64,000 bases of DNA from Streptomyces violascens (GTDB taxonomy: Bacteria; Actinomycetota; Actinomycetes; Streptomycetales; Streptomycetaceae). The translations under genes were made by a program, and so were the position numbers. The notes beneath the pieces were generated by a model. It made no database searches, had not been told where the DNA came from, and saw nothing but the letters and a program-made list of their open reading frames with translations. The DNA lies in contig NZ_BMUA01000006.1 in NCBI RefSeq assembly GCF_014649955.1, forward strand, positions 124,001-188,000, in the 5' to 3' direction. The stretch's first letter is position 1; each line of letters starts with the position of its first letter. This document shows, in pieces, positions 33,772-43,164 of this stretch.

Positions 33772-36700
33772 GTGCAGCCACCCGAGGCGGCGGCCGGCAG
33801 CACCCCTGAAACGGGGCGGCAGCCCGCCGCACCCGATGCTCCCGGGCCGGCGGGAAACGACGCGACACCGGGTGCCCAGTCCCACCCAGGAACCGGACCC
33901 GAAGACTCCGCGAGCCACGCGGACGACGAGCGCTCCGAGGCCCCCGAAGGTTCCGCGAACCGCGAAAACCCCGAGGCCCACGAAGGTCAGGGGGGCCACG
34001 AGGCGAACGAGGGCCCTGACACTCACGGGCGCCTGGAAGGGCCCGGCGCTCACGAGGACCGCGAAAGCCCCGAAGGCGACCAGCACTCCGACGGCTCCGC
34101 GAGCCCCGGGGGCGACCAGCCCCCAAACGGCTCCGCCGGCACGGACTCCGGCCGGTGCGGCAAGGGCGGCGACGCCCTGTGCGACGACACCTCGGGCTCC
34201 GTCGAGCGCGTCTCCGTGGACGAACCGCTGCTGCCCGCCCGCGTACACCGCCCCTCGGATCTGCTCCGGCTGCTCACCGGTGTGCTCGCGATCGCCGTCG
34301 TCCTGGCCATCGCCGCGTTCGCGCACGGCACCACGTCCGGCCTGGAAAACGACATCACCAACGGCACCACCGGTGCCCCCGACGTACTGATCCGCCTCGC
34401 CGGGCTCGCCTCCAGCATCGCCGTCCTCGTCCTGCCCGTCGCCTTCGCCATCGAGCGGCTGATCAAACGTGACGGCCTGCGGATCGCGGACGGCGTGCTC
34501 GCCGCGGTGCTCGCGCACGGCGTCGCCCTCGCCACCGACCTGTGGGTCGCCAAGTCCGCCCCCGGATCGATCACCGAGGCGCTGACCCGGTTGTCGCCCT
34601 CGGGCTCCCTCACCGACCCCGTGCACGGCTATCTCGCCCCCGTCATCGCCTATATGACGGCCGTCGGAATGGCCCGCCGGCCCAGGTGGCGGGTCGCGCT
34701 GTGGGCGGTGCTGCTGCTCAACTCCTTCGCCGTACTGGTCGGCGAGCAGACCACCCCGTTCTCGATCATCGTGACGATCCTGATCGGCTGGACGGTCGCG
34801 TACGGCACGCTCTACGCGGTCGGCTCCCCCAATGTGCGGCCCACCGGGCAGACCCTGCTCGCGGGGCTCCGCCACGTCGGCTTCAACCCGGTGACCGCGC
34901 TGCGCGCCGAGGACGTCCCCGACTCGATGGACCAGGGCGAGCGCGGCCGCCGTTATCTGGTCACGCTGCAGGACGCCCCGCCCCTCGACGTCACGGTCGT
35001 CGACCGAGAACAGCAGGCGCAGGGCTTCTTCTACCGGGTGTGGCGTCGCCTGACGCTGCGCTCCATCACCACCCGTCGCTCGATCCAGTCGCTCAGACAG
35101 GCCCTGGAGCAGGAGGCGCTCCTCGCGTACGCGGCGATCGCGGCCGGGGCGAACGCGCCCAAGCTGATCGCCACCTCCGAGCTCGGCCCGGACGCCGTGA
35201 TGCTGGTGTACGAGCACACCGGCGGGCGTTCCCTGGACTCCCTCGACGACAAGGAGATCACCGACGACCTGCTGCGCGAGACGTGGCGGCAGGTCGAGGC
35301 GCTCCAGTCGCGGCGGATCGCGCACCGCAGGCTGGCCGGCGACGCGATCCTGGTGGATCGTTCCGGCAAGGTGATCGTGACGGATCTGCGCGGCGGCGAG
35401 ATCGCCGCGGGCGACATCGTGCTCCGGATGGACGTCGCCCAGCTCCTGACCACCCTCGGCCTGCGCGTCGGCGCCGAGCGCTCGGTCGCCTCCGCGCTCG
35501 ACGTGCTCGGCCCGGACGTGGTCGCCGACAGCCTCCCGCTGCTCCAGCCCATCGCGCTGAGCCGCTCCACCCGCGCGACCCTGCGCAAGCTCGGCCGCGA
35601 GCAGGCGCAGCGCGAGCGCGAGGCGGTCCTGGAGGCGTCGGACGCGGCGAAGGAGGCGAAGGCCGCGGAGGCGGCCGCCGCCAAGGAGGCCGCCGCGCAC
35701 CCCGAAGCCGTCCCGGTCCTGGACGACCGCAAGGCCGTCAAGGCCGAGAAGAAGGCCGAGAAGCTGGCCATCGACGAGGCCCTGGAGGAGGCGAAGGAGG
35801 ACGATCTGCTCACCCAGATCCGTCACCAGGTGCTGCTGATCCGCCCGCAGGCCCCCGTCGAGCCGGTACGCCTCGAACGCATCAAGGTGAAGACGCTGAT
35901 CAGTTTCGTGGCGGGGGCCTTCGCCGCGTACTTCCTCCTGGTGCAGCTCACCAACATCAAGTTCGGGGATCTGATCGCGAACGCGCAGTGGGGCTGGGTC
36001 GCGGCGGCCGTACTGTTCTCGGCGCTGTCCTACCCGGCCGCGGCGGCCAGCCTGCTCGGCTTCGTGCCCGAGCGGGTGCCGTTCTGGCGGGCGGTGACCG
36101 CGCAGGTCGCGGGCTCGTTCGTGAAGCTGGTCGCGCCGGCCGCGGTCGGCGGTGTCGCCCTCAACACACGGTTCCTCCAGCGCGCGGGTGTACGTCCGGG
36201 GCTCGCGGTGGCGAGTGTCGGCGCATCGCAGCTCTTCGGGCTCGCCTCGCACATCTCTCTGCTGCTGATCTTCGGGTACGTGACGGGCACCGAGCAGACC
36301 TCGGAACTCTCGCCGTCCCGCACAGTGATCGCGGGTCTGCTCACAGCCGCGGTACTGATCCTGGTCGTGACCGCGGTCCCGTTCCTGCGGAAGTTCGTGG
36401 TCAGCCGGGTCCGTTCGCTGTTCGCGGGTGTGGTGCCGCGCATGCTGGACGTGCTCCAGCGCCCGCAGAAACTGATCACCGGGATCGGCGGCATGCTGCT
36501 CCTGACGGGCGTGTTCGTGATGTGCCTGGACGCGTCGATCCGTGCGTTCGGTACGGGGAGCGAGCACACGCTGAGCTACGCGAGCGTGGCGGTGGTCTTC
36601 CTGACGGCCAACGCGCTCGGCTCCGCGGCGCCGACGCCGGGTGGTGTCGGCGCGGTCGAGCTGGCCCTGTCAACGGCGTTGACGATCGCCGGCATGACGG

Positions 36701-36810
36701 CGGAAACGGCCACCTCGGCGGTGCTCCTGTACCGCCTGCTGACCTTCTGGCTCCCCGTCCTGCCGGGCTGGCTGTGCTTCAACTATTTGACGAGGAAGGG
36801 CCAGCTGTAG
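33772..36810 (+). CDS. LPG-synthase-type transmembrane protein with pseudokinase domain
   Basis: A 1012-residue membrane protein in four parts. Residues 1 to ~145 are a disordered, acidic Glu/Gly/Pro/Ser tract. About six hydrophobic segments follow (to ~365). Next is a kinase-like domain in which HRRLAGDAILVD and VIVTDLRG replace HRD and DFG, so it is probably a pseudokinase. After an Ala/Lys/Glu coiled coil comes a C-terminal membrane domain of the LPG-synthase/UPF0104 type ending SAAPTPGGVGAVE and LTRKGQL. No lysyl-transferase domain is present. GTG 33772 is chosen for AAGGAG 6 bases upstream; GTG 33724 would add 16 residues. Role unknown, possibly envelope lipid modification or transport. 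Confidence 0.8.
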   Translation: MQPPEAAAGSTPETGRQPAAPDAPGPAGNDATPGAQSHPGTGPEDSASHADDERSEAPEGSANRENPEAHEGQGGHEANEGPDTHGRLEGPGAHEDRESPEGDQHSDGSASPGGDQPPNGSAGTDSGRCGKGGDALCDDTSGSVERVSVDEPLLPARVHRPSDLLRLLTGVLAIAVVLAIAAFAHGTTSGLENDITNGTTGAPDVLIRLAGLASSIAVLVLPVAFAIERLIKRDGLRIADGVLAAVLAHGVALATDLWVAKSAPGSITEALTRLSPSGSLTDPVHGYLAPVIAYMTAVGMARRPRWRVALWAVLLLNSFAVLVGEQTTPFSIIVTILIGWTVAYGTLYAVGSPNVRPTGQTLLAGLRHVGFNPVTALRAEDVPDSMDQGERGRRYLVTLQDAPPLDVTVVDREQQAQGFFYRVWRRLTLRSITTRRSIQSLRQALEQEALLAYAAIAAGANAPKLIATSELGPDAVMLVYEHTGGRSLDSLDDKEITDDLLRETWRQVEALQSRRIAHRRLAGDAILVDRSGKVIVTDLRGGEIAAGDIVLRMDVAQLLTTLGLRVGAERSVASALDVLGPDVVADSLPLLQPIALSRSTRATLRKLGREQAQREREAVLEASDAAKEAKAAEAAAAKEAAAHPEAVPVLDDRKAVKAEKKAEKLAIDEALEEAKEDDLLTQIRHQVLLIRPQAPVEPVRLERIKVKTLISFVAGAFAAYFLLVQLTNIKFGDLIANAQWGWVAAAVLFSALSYPAAAASLLGFVPERVPFWRAVTAQVAGSFVKLVAPAAVGGVALNTRFLQRAGVRPGLAVASVGASQLFGLASHISLLLIFGYVTGTEQTSELSPSRTVIAGLLTAAVLILVVTAVPFLRKFVVSRVRSLFAGVVPRMLDVLQRPQKLITGIGGMLLLTGVFVMCLDASIRAFGTGSEHTLSYASVAVVFLTANALGSAAPTPGGVGAVELALSTALTIAGMTAETATSAVLLYRLLTFWLPVLPGWLCFNYLTRKGQL

Positions 36811-36895
36811 GGCGCCGCGTTCCGCCCGCGGACGAAGTTCCAGGAGGGCAGGCCGCCCAGGGGCGCGGGACCCCGCGGTCGGCGGCCGCCCGCGC

Positions 36896-37630
36896 TCAGA
36901 AGACGGCCAGCACCGTCCCCAGCAAGGCCAGCGAGGCCGCCACCTCCACCGCTCCCACCACCCCCACCTTCAGCCCCCGGCCGGGCAGGAGCGCCGCTCG
37001 CAGCAGGTACAGCGCGAACGGGGCTGCCAGCCACGGGTTCAGCAGGGTCGCCAGTGCCGGCGCCACGCCGTGATACGCCACCGAACCCCCGTAATACGCC
37101 CGCGAGTTCCGCTCCCTGATCATTGTCTTCACGTACGGGACCGTCCCCGAGAAATACAGCAGGCAGGCCAGCGCCGGGGCGAGGCCGGCGTCCCACGATC
37201 CACCCCCCAGCCGCAGCGTCACCAGCAGCATTCCGCACGCCGGGACCACCGCCGCCAGGCCGTTCCACAGCGCCCGCTCCCGATTGGCGTACGCGTAAAG
37301 GGAGTTGAGCAGGACGAACGGGGCCGCGCATGCCGCTGCCGGCAGCAGCCACGGGTGCAGCGCGGCCGGCGGGAGGCCGAAAAGCAGGGCCCCCGCTCCG
37401 AAGCACGCCGCCGGACGGACATGGCGGCGCGGCGCCTTCGGGTTGCGGGTTAGCCGGCTCAGGCGCAGCCACTGCTGGAAGTGGTACGCCGCGAGGTAGC
37501 CGAGTAGCCAAGCCGCGAGCAGGGGCAGATGCGCCCAGCGCGGGTGGCCCAGGAACGTACCGGCGAGGAACGGGACGGCGAGCATCGCCCACGCCCCGTG
37601 CTGGTTCGGCAGCCAGCGGTTCCGGCTCAC
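36896..37630 (-). CDS. YwiC-like membrane protein
   Basis: A 244-residue integral membrane protein with about eight hydrophobic helices and the family N terminus NQHGAWAML, followed by FQQWLRLSR. It also resembles UbiA-type proteins in layout (YVKTMIRERNS). In Bacillus ywiC lies beside nitrate-respiration genes. Here it is divergent from narG with a 266-base shared upstream region, which supports a link to anaerobic nitrate metabolism, although the biochemical role is unknown. GTG 37630 is preceded by AAAGGTGG. Confidence 0.82.
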   Translation of the reverse strand: MSRNRWLPNQHGAWAMLAVPFLAGTFLGHPRWAHLPLLAAWLLGYLAAYHFQQWLRLSRLTRNPKAPRRHVRPAACFGAGALLFGLPPAALHPWLLPAAACAAPFVLLNSLYAYANRERALWNGLAAVVPACGMLLVTLRLGGGSWDAGLAPALACLLYFSGTVPYVKTMIRERNSRAYYGGSVAYHGVAPALATLLNPWLAAPFALYLLRAALLPGRGLKVGVVGAVEVAASLALLGTVLAVF

Positions 37631-37763
37631 GGCGGCCCACCTTTCCCCTTCCGAAAAGGGTTCCCGAAATACCCGAAAGGACAGGACGCCTTAGGCACTC
37701 GGCACGTTTCCCATCATCCCAGCCCGCCCCCGGGACAATCGCGGAATTAGGTCACCGCCCGCT

Positions 37764-37777
37764 GGGACCAAAGTCCC
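37764..37777. promoter_or_regulatory. DevR/OsdR-type operator upstream of narG
   Basis: GGGAC-CAAA-GTCCC, matching the core of the DevR (DosR) box, GGGAC-N4-GTCCC, which Streptomyces OsdR also recognises. It is 119 bases before the narG TTG. If TAGGCT at 37801-37806 is the -10 element, transcription starts near 37813 and the box is centred about 42 bases upstream, ideal for an activator touching sigma. Confidence 0.65.
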
Positions 37778-37896
37778 CGGGTTCCAAGAAATGGCGGGCG
37801 TAGGCTCGTTGATGGCCGTCCGGAGGCGTCCGCATTTCCCGACACCTCGTCCGGAAAGGCCCGCTCACATTCTTTTTCGGGCCGGAGGAGTTTCCG

Positions 37897-40800
37897 TTGC
37901 AAAAGAAGCCAGAGCATCCCCGCGGCATTGCCGACGCACTCGTGCGGGCGGGCAGCTTCTTCACCCGCGCCGAGGTCCCTGACGATCTGCGCACCGTGCA
38001 CCGCACCGGCGGCCGGCAGGCCGAGTCCTTCTACCGGGACCGCTGGAGCCACGACAAGGTCGTGTACTCGACGCACGGCGTGAACTGCACCGGCTCGTGC
38101 CGCTGGAAGGTGTACGTCAAGGACGGGATCATCACCTGGGAGACCCAGGCGACCGACTATCCCTCCGTCGGCCCCGACCGCCCCGAGTACGAGCCGCGCG
38201 GCTGCCCCCGCGGCGCCTCCTTCTCCTGGTACAGCTACTCGCCGACCCGGGTCCGCCACCCGCACGTACGCGGCGAGCTCCTCAAGATGTACCGCGAGGC
38301 CAAGGCACGCCTGGGCGATCCGGTGCTCGCCTGGGCCGACATCCAGAACGACGCCGCCAGGAGAAGGAGGTACCAGAAGGCGCGCGGCAAGGGCGGTCTG
38401 GTACGGGCGAGTTGGGAGGAGGCCGTCGAGATCGTCGCGGCCGCCCACGTCCACACCATCAAGGAGCACGGCCCGGACCGGGTCGCCGGCTTCTCCCCCA
38501 TCCCCGCGATGTCGATGGCCTCGCACGCGGCCGGCGCCCGCTTCCACTCCCTCATCGGCGCGCCGATGCTCTCCTTCTACGACTGGTACGCGGACCTGCC
38601 GGTCGCCTCCCCGCAAGTCTTCGGCGACCAGACGGACGTGCCGGAGTCCGGCGACTGGTGGGACGCGGCCTATCTGATGATGTGGGGCTCCAACGTCCCC
38701 GTCACGCGTACCCCCGACGCGCACTGGATGACCGAGGCCCGCTATCGCGGCCAGAAGGTCGTCACCGTTTCCCCGGATTTCGCGGACAACACGAAGTTCG
38801 CCGACGAATGGATGCATCCGCACCCGGGAACGGACGGCGCCCTCGCCCTCGCCATGGGCCACGTCATCCTCAAGGAATTCTTTGTCGAACGACAGACGTC
38901 TTTCTTTGTCGATTACGTGCGCACGTACACCGACCTGCCCTTCCTGGTCTCCCTGAAGGAGACCGAAGAAGGGCTCGTGCCGCACAAGTTCGTGACCGCG
39001 GCCGACCTCGGCGAGGACACGGAGAACGCCCAGTGGAAGACCGTCCTCATCGACGACGCCACCGGTGAACCCACCGTCCCGGGCGGCACGTTGGGCCACC
39101 GCTGGGGCACGACGCCCGAGTGGAACCTGGACCTGGGCGACACCGTGCCCCGGCTCAGCATGCTCGGCGACAGCGAGGGTGACGGCGAGACCGTCGAGGT
39201 CGCGCTGCCCCGCTTCGAGGAAACCGCCGAGAACGCCGAAGGCGTCGTACGCCGGGGCGTTCCGGTCCGCCGCATCGGCGGCCGCCCCGTCACCACCGTG
39301 TACGACCTGATGCTGGCCCAGTACGGGGTCGGCCGCGAGGGGCTGCCCGGCGAGTGGCCGACGTCGTACGAGGACGCCCGGACTCCCGGCACCCCCGGCT
39401 GGCAGGAGACCCTCACCTCCGTACCGGCGGCCCAAGTCGCCCGCGTGGCCAGGGAGTTCGCGGAGACGGCCGAGAAGTCGGAGGGCCGCTGCATGATCCT
39501 GATGGGCGCCGGAACCAACCACTGGTTCCACTCCGAGACCATCTACCGGGCCTTCCTCGCGCTGCTCACCCTGACCGGCTGCCAGGGTCGCAACGGCGGC
39601 GGCTGGGGCCACTACGTCGGGCAGGAGAAGTGCCGTCCGGTCACCGGCTGGGCCACCCTCGCGAGCGCCTCCGACTGGACCCGGCCGCCCCGGCACATGA
39701 TCGGCGCGGGCTGGTTCTACCTGCACACCGACCAGTGGCGCTACGACACGCTGCCCACCGAGGCGCTGGCCTCCCCGCTCGGCGACGGCCGCTTCGAGGG
39801 CATGACCGGCGCCGACTGCCTGGCCGCCTCGGCCCGCATGGGCTGGATGCCCTCGTACCCGACCTTCGACCGCAACCCGCTGGAACTCGGCGAGGCCGAG
39901 GACCCCGTCCGGCATGTGGTGGACGAGCTCAAGGCGGGGCGGCTCGGCTTCGCGGGCGAGGACCCGGACGCGCCGCGGAACTGGCCGCGCGTACTGAACG
40001 TATGGCGCGCCAATCTGCTCGGTTCGTCCTCCAAGGGCAACGAGTACTTCCTCAAGCATCTGCTCGGCACGCACTCCAACCTCCCCGAGGACGGGCCGCG
40101 TTGCGCGCCGCGCGATGTGGCCTGGCACCAGGAGGACGTCGAGGGCAAGCTCGATCTGCTGCTCGCGATGGACTTCCGTATGACGTCGACGACGCTGCTC
40201 AGCGATGTCGTGCTGCCCGCCGCCACCTGGTACGAGAAGCACGACCTGTCCTCGACGGACATGCACCCGTTCCTGCACGCCTTCACCCCGGCCGTCGATC
40301 CGCCGTGGCAGGCCCGCTCCGACTACGACGCCTTCCACGCGATGGCCGAGCGCTTCGGCGAGCTGGCCGGCGAACACCTCGGCGTGCGCAGGGACGTCGT
40401 TGCGACCGCGCTCCAGCACGACACCCCGGGCGGCGAGATGGCCCAGCCCGGCGGGGTCGCGCTCGACTGGTCGAAGGGCGAGTGCGAGCCCGTACCGGGG
40501 CGGACCATGTACAACCTGACCGTCGTCGAGCGGGACTACGGCGCCGTCGGCGAGAAGTTCGCCGCGCTCGGCCCCCTCGTGGACCAGCTCGGCGTCACCA
40601 CGAAGGCGATCACCTTCGACGTGGCCGAGGAAATCACGTATCTGGGTGAGAAGAACGGTCTCGTACGAGAAGGCGTGGCGAAGGGGCGGCCTCGTCTCGA
40701 CACCGCCCAGCACGCCTGCGAGGCGATCCTCTCGCTGTCCGGCACCTCCAACGGGCGCCTGGCGACCCAGGGCTTCGAGACGCTGGAGAAGAAGACCGGG

Positions 40801-41616
40801 CAGCACATGGCCCACCTCGCCGCCGAGGCCGAGGGCAAGCGCATCACGTTCGCGGACACCCAGGCCAGACCCGTACCGGTGATCACCTCGCCGGAGTGGT
40901 CGGGCAGCGAATCGGGCGGGCGGCGCTACACCGCGTTCACCGTCAACACCGAGCACCTCAAGCCCTGGCACACCCTCACCGGCCGCCAGCACTTCTTCCT
41001 GGACCACGACTGGATCCACGAGGTCGGCGAGGCGCTGCCCGTCTACAAGCCGCCGCTGAACATGCACCGCCTGTACGGGGAGCCGGAGCTCGGCTCCATA
41101 GAAGGGGTGCAGACCGAAGGGCTTCGAAACAGGGGTGGTGGGCGACGGGCGGGCGGGAAGCAGGTCGCGGTCCGCTATCTCACCCCGCACAACAAGTGGG
41201 CGATCCACAGCCAGTACCAGGACAACCTGTACATGATGACGCTCGGCCGGGGCGGCCAGACCATCTGGATGTCCCCGCAGGACGCCGAGTCGATCGGTGT
41301 GCGGGACAACGACTGGATCGAAGCGGTCAACCGCAACGGCGTGGTCACCGCTCGCGCGATCGTCTCGCACAAGATGCCCGCCGGCACGGTCTACATGAAC
41401 CACGCGCAGGAGCGCACCGTCGGCGTGCCCAGGACCGAGAAGACCGGGAAACGCGGCGGCATCCACAACTCGCTGACCCGGATCATGCTCAAGCCCACCC
41501 ATCTGGTGGGCGGCTACGCCCAGTTGACGTGGGCGTTCAACTACCTCGGCCCGACCGGCAACCAGCGCGACGAGGTGACGGTCGTCCGCCGCCGCTCGCA
41601 GAACGTGGAGTACTGA
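37897..41616 (+). CDS. narG: Respiratory nitrate reductase alpha subunit NarG
   Basis: A 1239-residue NarG, the molybdenum (bis-MGD) subunit that reduces nitrate to nitrite on the cytoplasmic face of the membrane. The N-terminal [4Fe-4S] FS0 site is HGVNCTGSCRWKVY followed by GCPRG; the molybdenum-ligand aspartate lies in the YADLPVASPQVFGDQTDVPE region. The C-terminal half carries the usual NarG cofactor-binding blocks up to NYLGPTGNQRDEV. A TTG start with GGAGGAG 8 bases upstream is clear. About 20 extra residues (VQTEGLRNRGGGRRAGG) interrupt the normally short loop before KQVAVRYLTPHNKW. First gene of narGHJI. Confidence 0.97.
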   Translation: MQKKPEHPRGIADALVRAGSFFTRAEVPDDLRTVHRTGGRQAESFYRDRWSHDKVVYSTHGVNCTGSCRWKVYVKDGIITWETQATDYPSVGPDRPEYEPRGCPRGASFSWYSYSPTRVRHPHVRGELLKMYREAKARLGDPVLAWADIQNDAARRRRYQKARGKGGLVRASWEEAVEIVAAAHVHTIKEHGPDRVAGFSPIPAMSMASHAAGARFHSLIGAPMLSFYDWYADLPVASPQVFGDQTDVPESGDWWDAAYLMMWGSNVPVTRTPDAHWMTEARYRGQKVVTVSPDFADNTKFADEWMHPHPGTDGALALAMGHVILKEFFVERQTSFFVDYVRTYTDLPFLVSLKETEEGLVPHKFVTAADLGEDTENAQWKTVLIDDATGEPTVPGGTLGHRWGTTPEWNLDLGDTVPRLSMLGDSEGDGETVEVALPRFEETAENAEGVVRRGVPVRRIGGRPVTTVYDLMLAQYGVGREGLPGEWPTSYEDARTPGTPGWQETLTSVPAAQVARVAREFAETAEKSEGRCMILMGAGTNHWFHSETIYRAFLALLTLTGCQGRNGGGWGHYVGQEKCRPVTGWATLASASDWTRPPRHMIGAGWFYLHTDQWRYDTLPTEALASPLGDGRFEGMTGADCLAASARMGWMPSYPTFDRNPLELGEAEDPVRHVVDELKAGRLGFAGEDPDAPRNWPRVLNVWRANLLGSSSKGNEYFLKHLLGTHSNLPEDGPRCAPRDVAWHQEDVEGKLDLLLAMDFRMTSTTLLSDVVLPAATWYEKHDLSSTDMHPFLHAFTPAVDPPWQARSDYDAFHAMAERFGELAGEHLGVRRDVVATALQHDTPGGEMAQPGGVALDWSKGECEPVPGRTMYNLTVVERDYGAVGEKFAALGPLVDQLGVTTKAITFDVAEEITYLGEKNGLVREGVAKGRPRLDTAQHACEAILSLSGTSNGRLATQGFETLEKKTGQHMAHLAAEAEGKRITFADTQARPVPVITSPEWSGSESGGRRYTAFTVNTEHLKPWHTLTGRQHFFLDHDWIHEVGEALPVYKPPLNMHRLYGEPELGSIEGVQTEGLRNRGGGRRAGGKQVAVRYLTPHNKWAIHSQYQDNLYMMTLGRGGQTIWMSPQDAESIGVRDNDWIEAVNRNGVVTARAIVSHKMPAGTVYMNHAQERTVGVPRTEKTGKRGGIHNSLTRIMLKPTHLVGGYAQLTWAFNYLGPTGNQRDEVTVVRRRSQNVEY

Positions 41617-41619
41617 GTC

Positions 41620-43164
41620 ATGCCCCGTCGCGAAGCGACCATTGGACGCGTCATGGCACAGATCGCCATGGTCATGAACCTCGACAAGTGCATCGGATGC
41701 CACACCTGCTCGGTCACCTGCAAGCAGGCGTGGACCAACCGGCAGGGCACCGAGTACGTCTGGTTCAACAACGTCGAGACCCTCCCCGGCCAGGGCTACC
41801 CGCGCCGCTGGGAGGACCAGGAGAAGTGGAAGGGCGGCTGGGAGCGCACCCGCTCCGGCAGGCTGCGGCTTCGCGCGGGCAGCCGCCTCAAGCGCCTCGG
41901 CCAGGTCTTCGCCAACCCCGAACTCCCCGGGATCGACGACTACTACCAGCCCTGGACGTACGAGTACAAGAACCTCATCGACGCCCCCGCGGGCAACGAC
42001 CTGCCCGTCGCGCGGCCCGTGTCCGCTCTGACCGGCGAGCCCGTCGACACGATCGAGTGGGGCCCGAACTGGGACGACAACCTGGGCGGCGCACCCCAGA
42101 ACGCCCCGCTCGACCCCATCGTCGAGAAGATCCGCGACGAGGTCGGCGAGAAGATCCGCTTCGAGTTCGAGCAGAGCTTCATGTTCTATCTGCCCCGGGT
42201 CTGCGAGCACTGCCTGAACCCCGCGTGCGTCTCGTCGTGCCCGTCCGGCGCGATGTACAAGCGCGAGGAGGACGGCATCGTCCTGGTCGACCAGGACGCC
42301 TGCCGCGGCTGGCGGATGTGTGTGACGGGCTGCCCGTACAAGAAGGTCTACTTCAACCACGCCACCGGCAAGGCCGAGAAGTGCACCTTCTGCTTCCCGC
42401 GCATCGAGGTGGGCCTGCCGACCGTGTGCTCGGAGACTTGCGTCGGCCGGATGCGCTACCTCGGCGTGATGCTGTACGACGCCGACAAGGTGGCCGATGC
42501 GGCGGCCGTCGAGGACGAACACGACCTGTATCCGAGCCAGTTGGAGTGCTTCCTCGACCCGGACGACCCGGCCGTGGCCGCCGCCGCGAAGGCCTCGGGC
42601 ATCACCCACGAGTGGATCGAGGCGGCCCGCCGCTCCCCCGTGTACGACCTGATCGCCACCTACCAGGTCGCCCTTCCGCTGCATCCGGAGTACCGCACGA
42701 TGCCGATGGTCTGGTACGTGCCACCGCTCTCACCGGTCGTCGAGGCGGTCGCCGCGAGCGGTCACGACGGCGAGGACGCCGGGAACCTGTTCGGTGCGAT
42801 CGACGCGATGCGCATTCCGGTGGAGTACCTGGCCGAGCTGCTCACGGCGGGCGACACCCACCCCGTGGAGGCGGTCCTGCGCCGGATGGCCGCCATGCGC
42901 TCGTACATGCGGCGCGTGAACCTCGGCGAGGAGCGCGACGAGTCCATCGCACGGGCCGTGGGCCTGACCGGCACCGAGATGGAGGACCTGTTCCGGCTGC
43001 TCGCGATCGCCAAGTACGAGGACCGGTACGTGGTGCCGAGTGCGGCCCGCGCCGACGCCGACGCCCTCGCCGAGGCCCACCCGCTCGACGACACCTGCCC
43101 GGTCGGCGAGGTCGCCCCGAACCGTGTCCTGCTGAACCTCTCCCCGACCCGGAGGAGCGCATGA
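41620..43164 (+). CDS. narH: Respiratory nitrate reductase beta subunit NarH
   Basis: A 514-residue electron-transfer subunit with four iron-sulfur clusters: CIGCHTCSVTC near the N terminus, CEHCLNPACVSSC, CRGWRMCVTGC and CTFC...CSETC. Tryptophan in place of one cysteine in CRGWRMC makes the [3Fe-4S] cluster, as in E. coli NarH. ATG 41620 lies 3 bases after the narG stop; a second in-frame ATG at 41653 matches where many NarH proteins begin, so the first 11 residues are doubtful. Passes electrons from NarI hemes to NarG. Confidence 0.96.
   Translation: MPRREATIGRVMAQIAMVMNLDKCIGCHTCSVTCKQAWTNRQGTEYVWFNNVETLPGQGYPRRWEDQEKWKGGWERTRSGRLRLRAGSRLKRLGQVFANPELPGIDDYYQPWTYEYKNLIDAPAGNDLPVARPVSALTGEPVDTIEWGPNWDDNLGGAPQNAPLDPIVEKIRDEVGEKIRFEFEQSFMFYLPRVCEHCLNPACVSSCPSGAMYKREEDGIVLVDQDACRGWRMCVTGCPYKKVYFNHATGKAEKCTFCFPRIEVGLPTVCSETCVGRMRYLGVMLYDADKVADAAAVEDEHDLYPSQLECFLDPDDPAVAAAAKASGITHEWIEAARRSPVYDLIATYQVALPLHPEYRTMPMVWYVPPLSPVVEAVAASGHDGEDAGNLFGAIDAMRIPVEYLAELLTAGDTHPVEAVLRRMAAMRSYMRRVNLGEERDESIARAVGLTGTEMEDLFRLLAIAKYEDRYVVPSAARADADALAEAHPLDDTCPVGEVAPNRVLLNLSPTRRSA

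Noticed and set aside
37747..42684. 1645-codon open frame antisense to narGH
   Set aside because: High GC content removes stop codons from the antisense frame. The plus strand encodes clear NarG and NarH with cofactor motifs; the antisense product is low-complexity and matches nothing.
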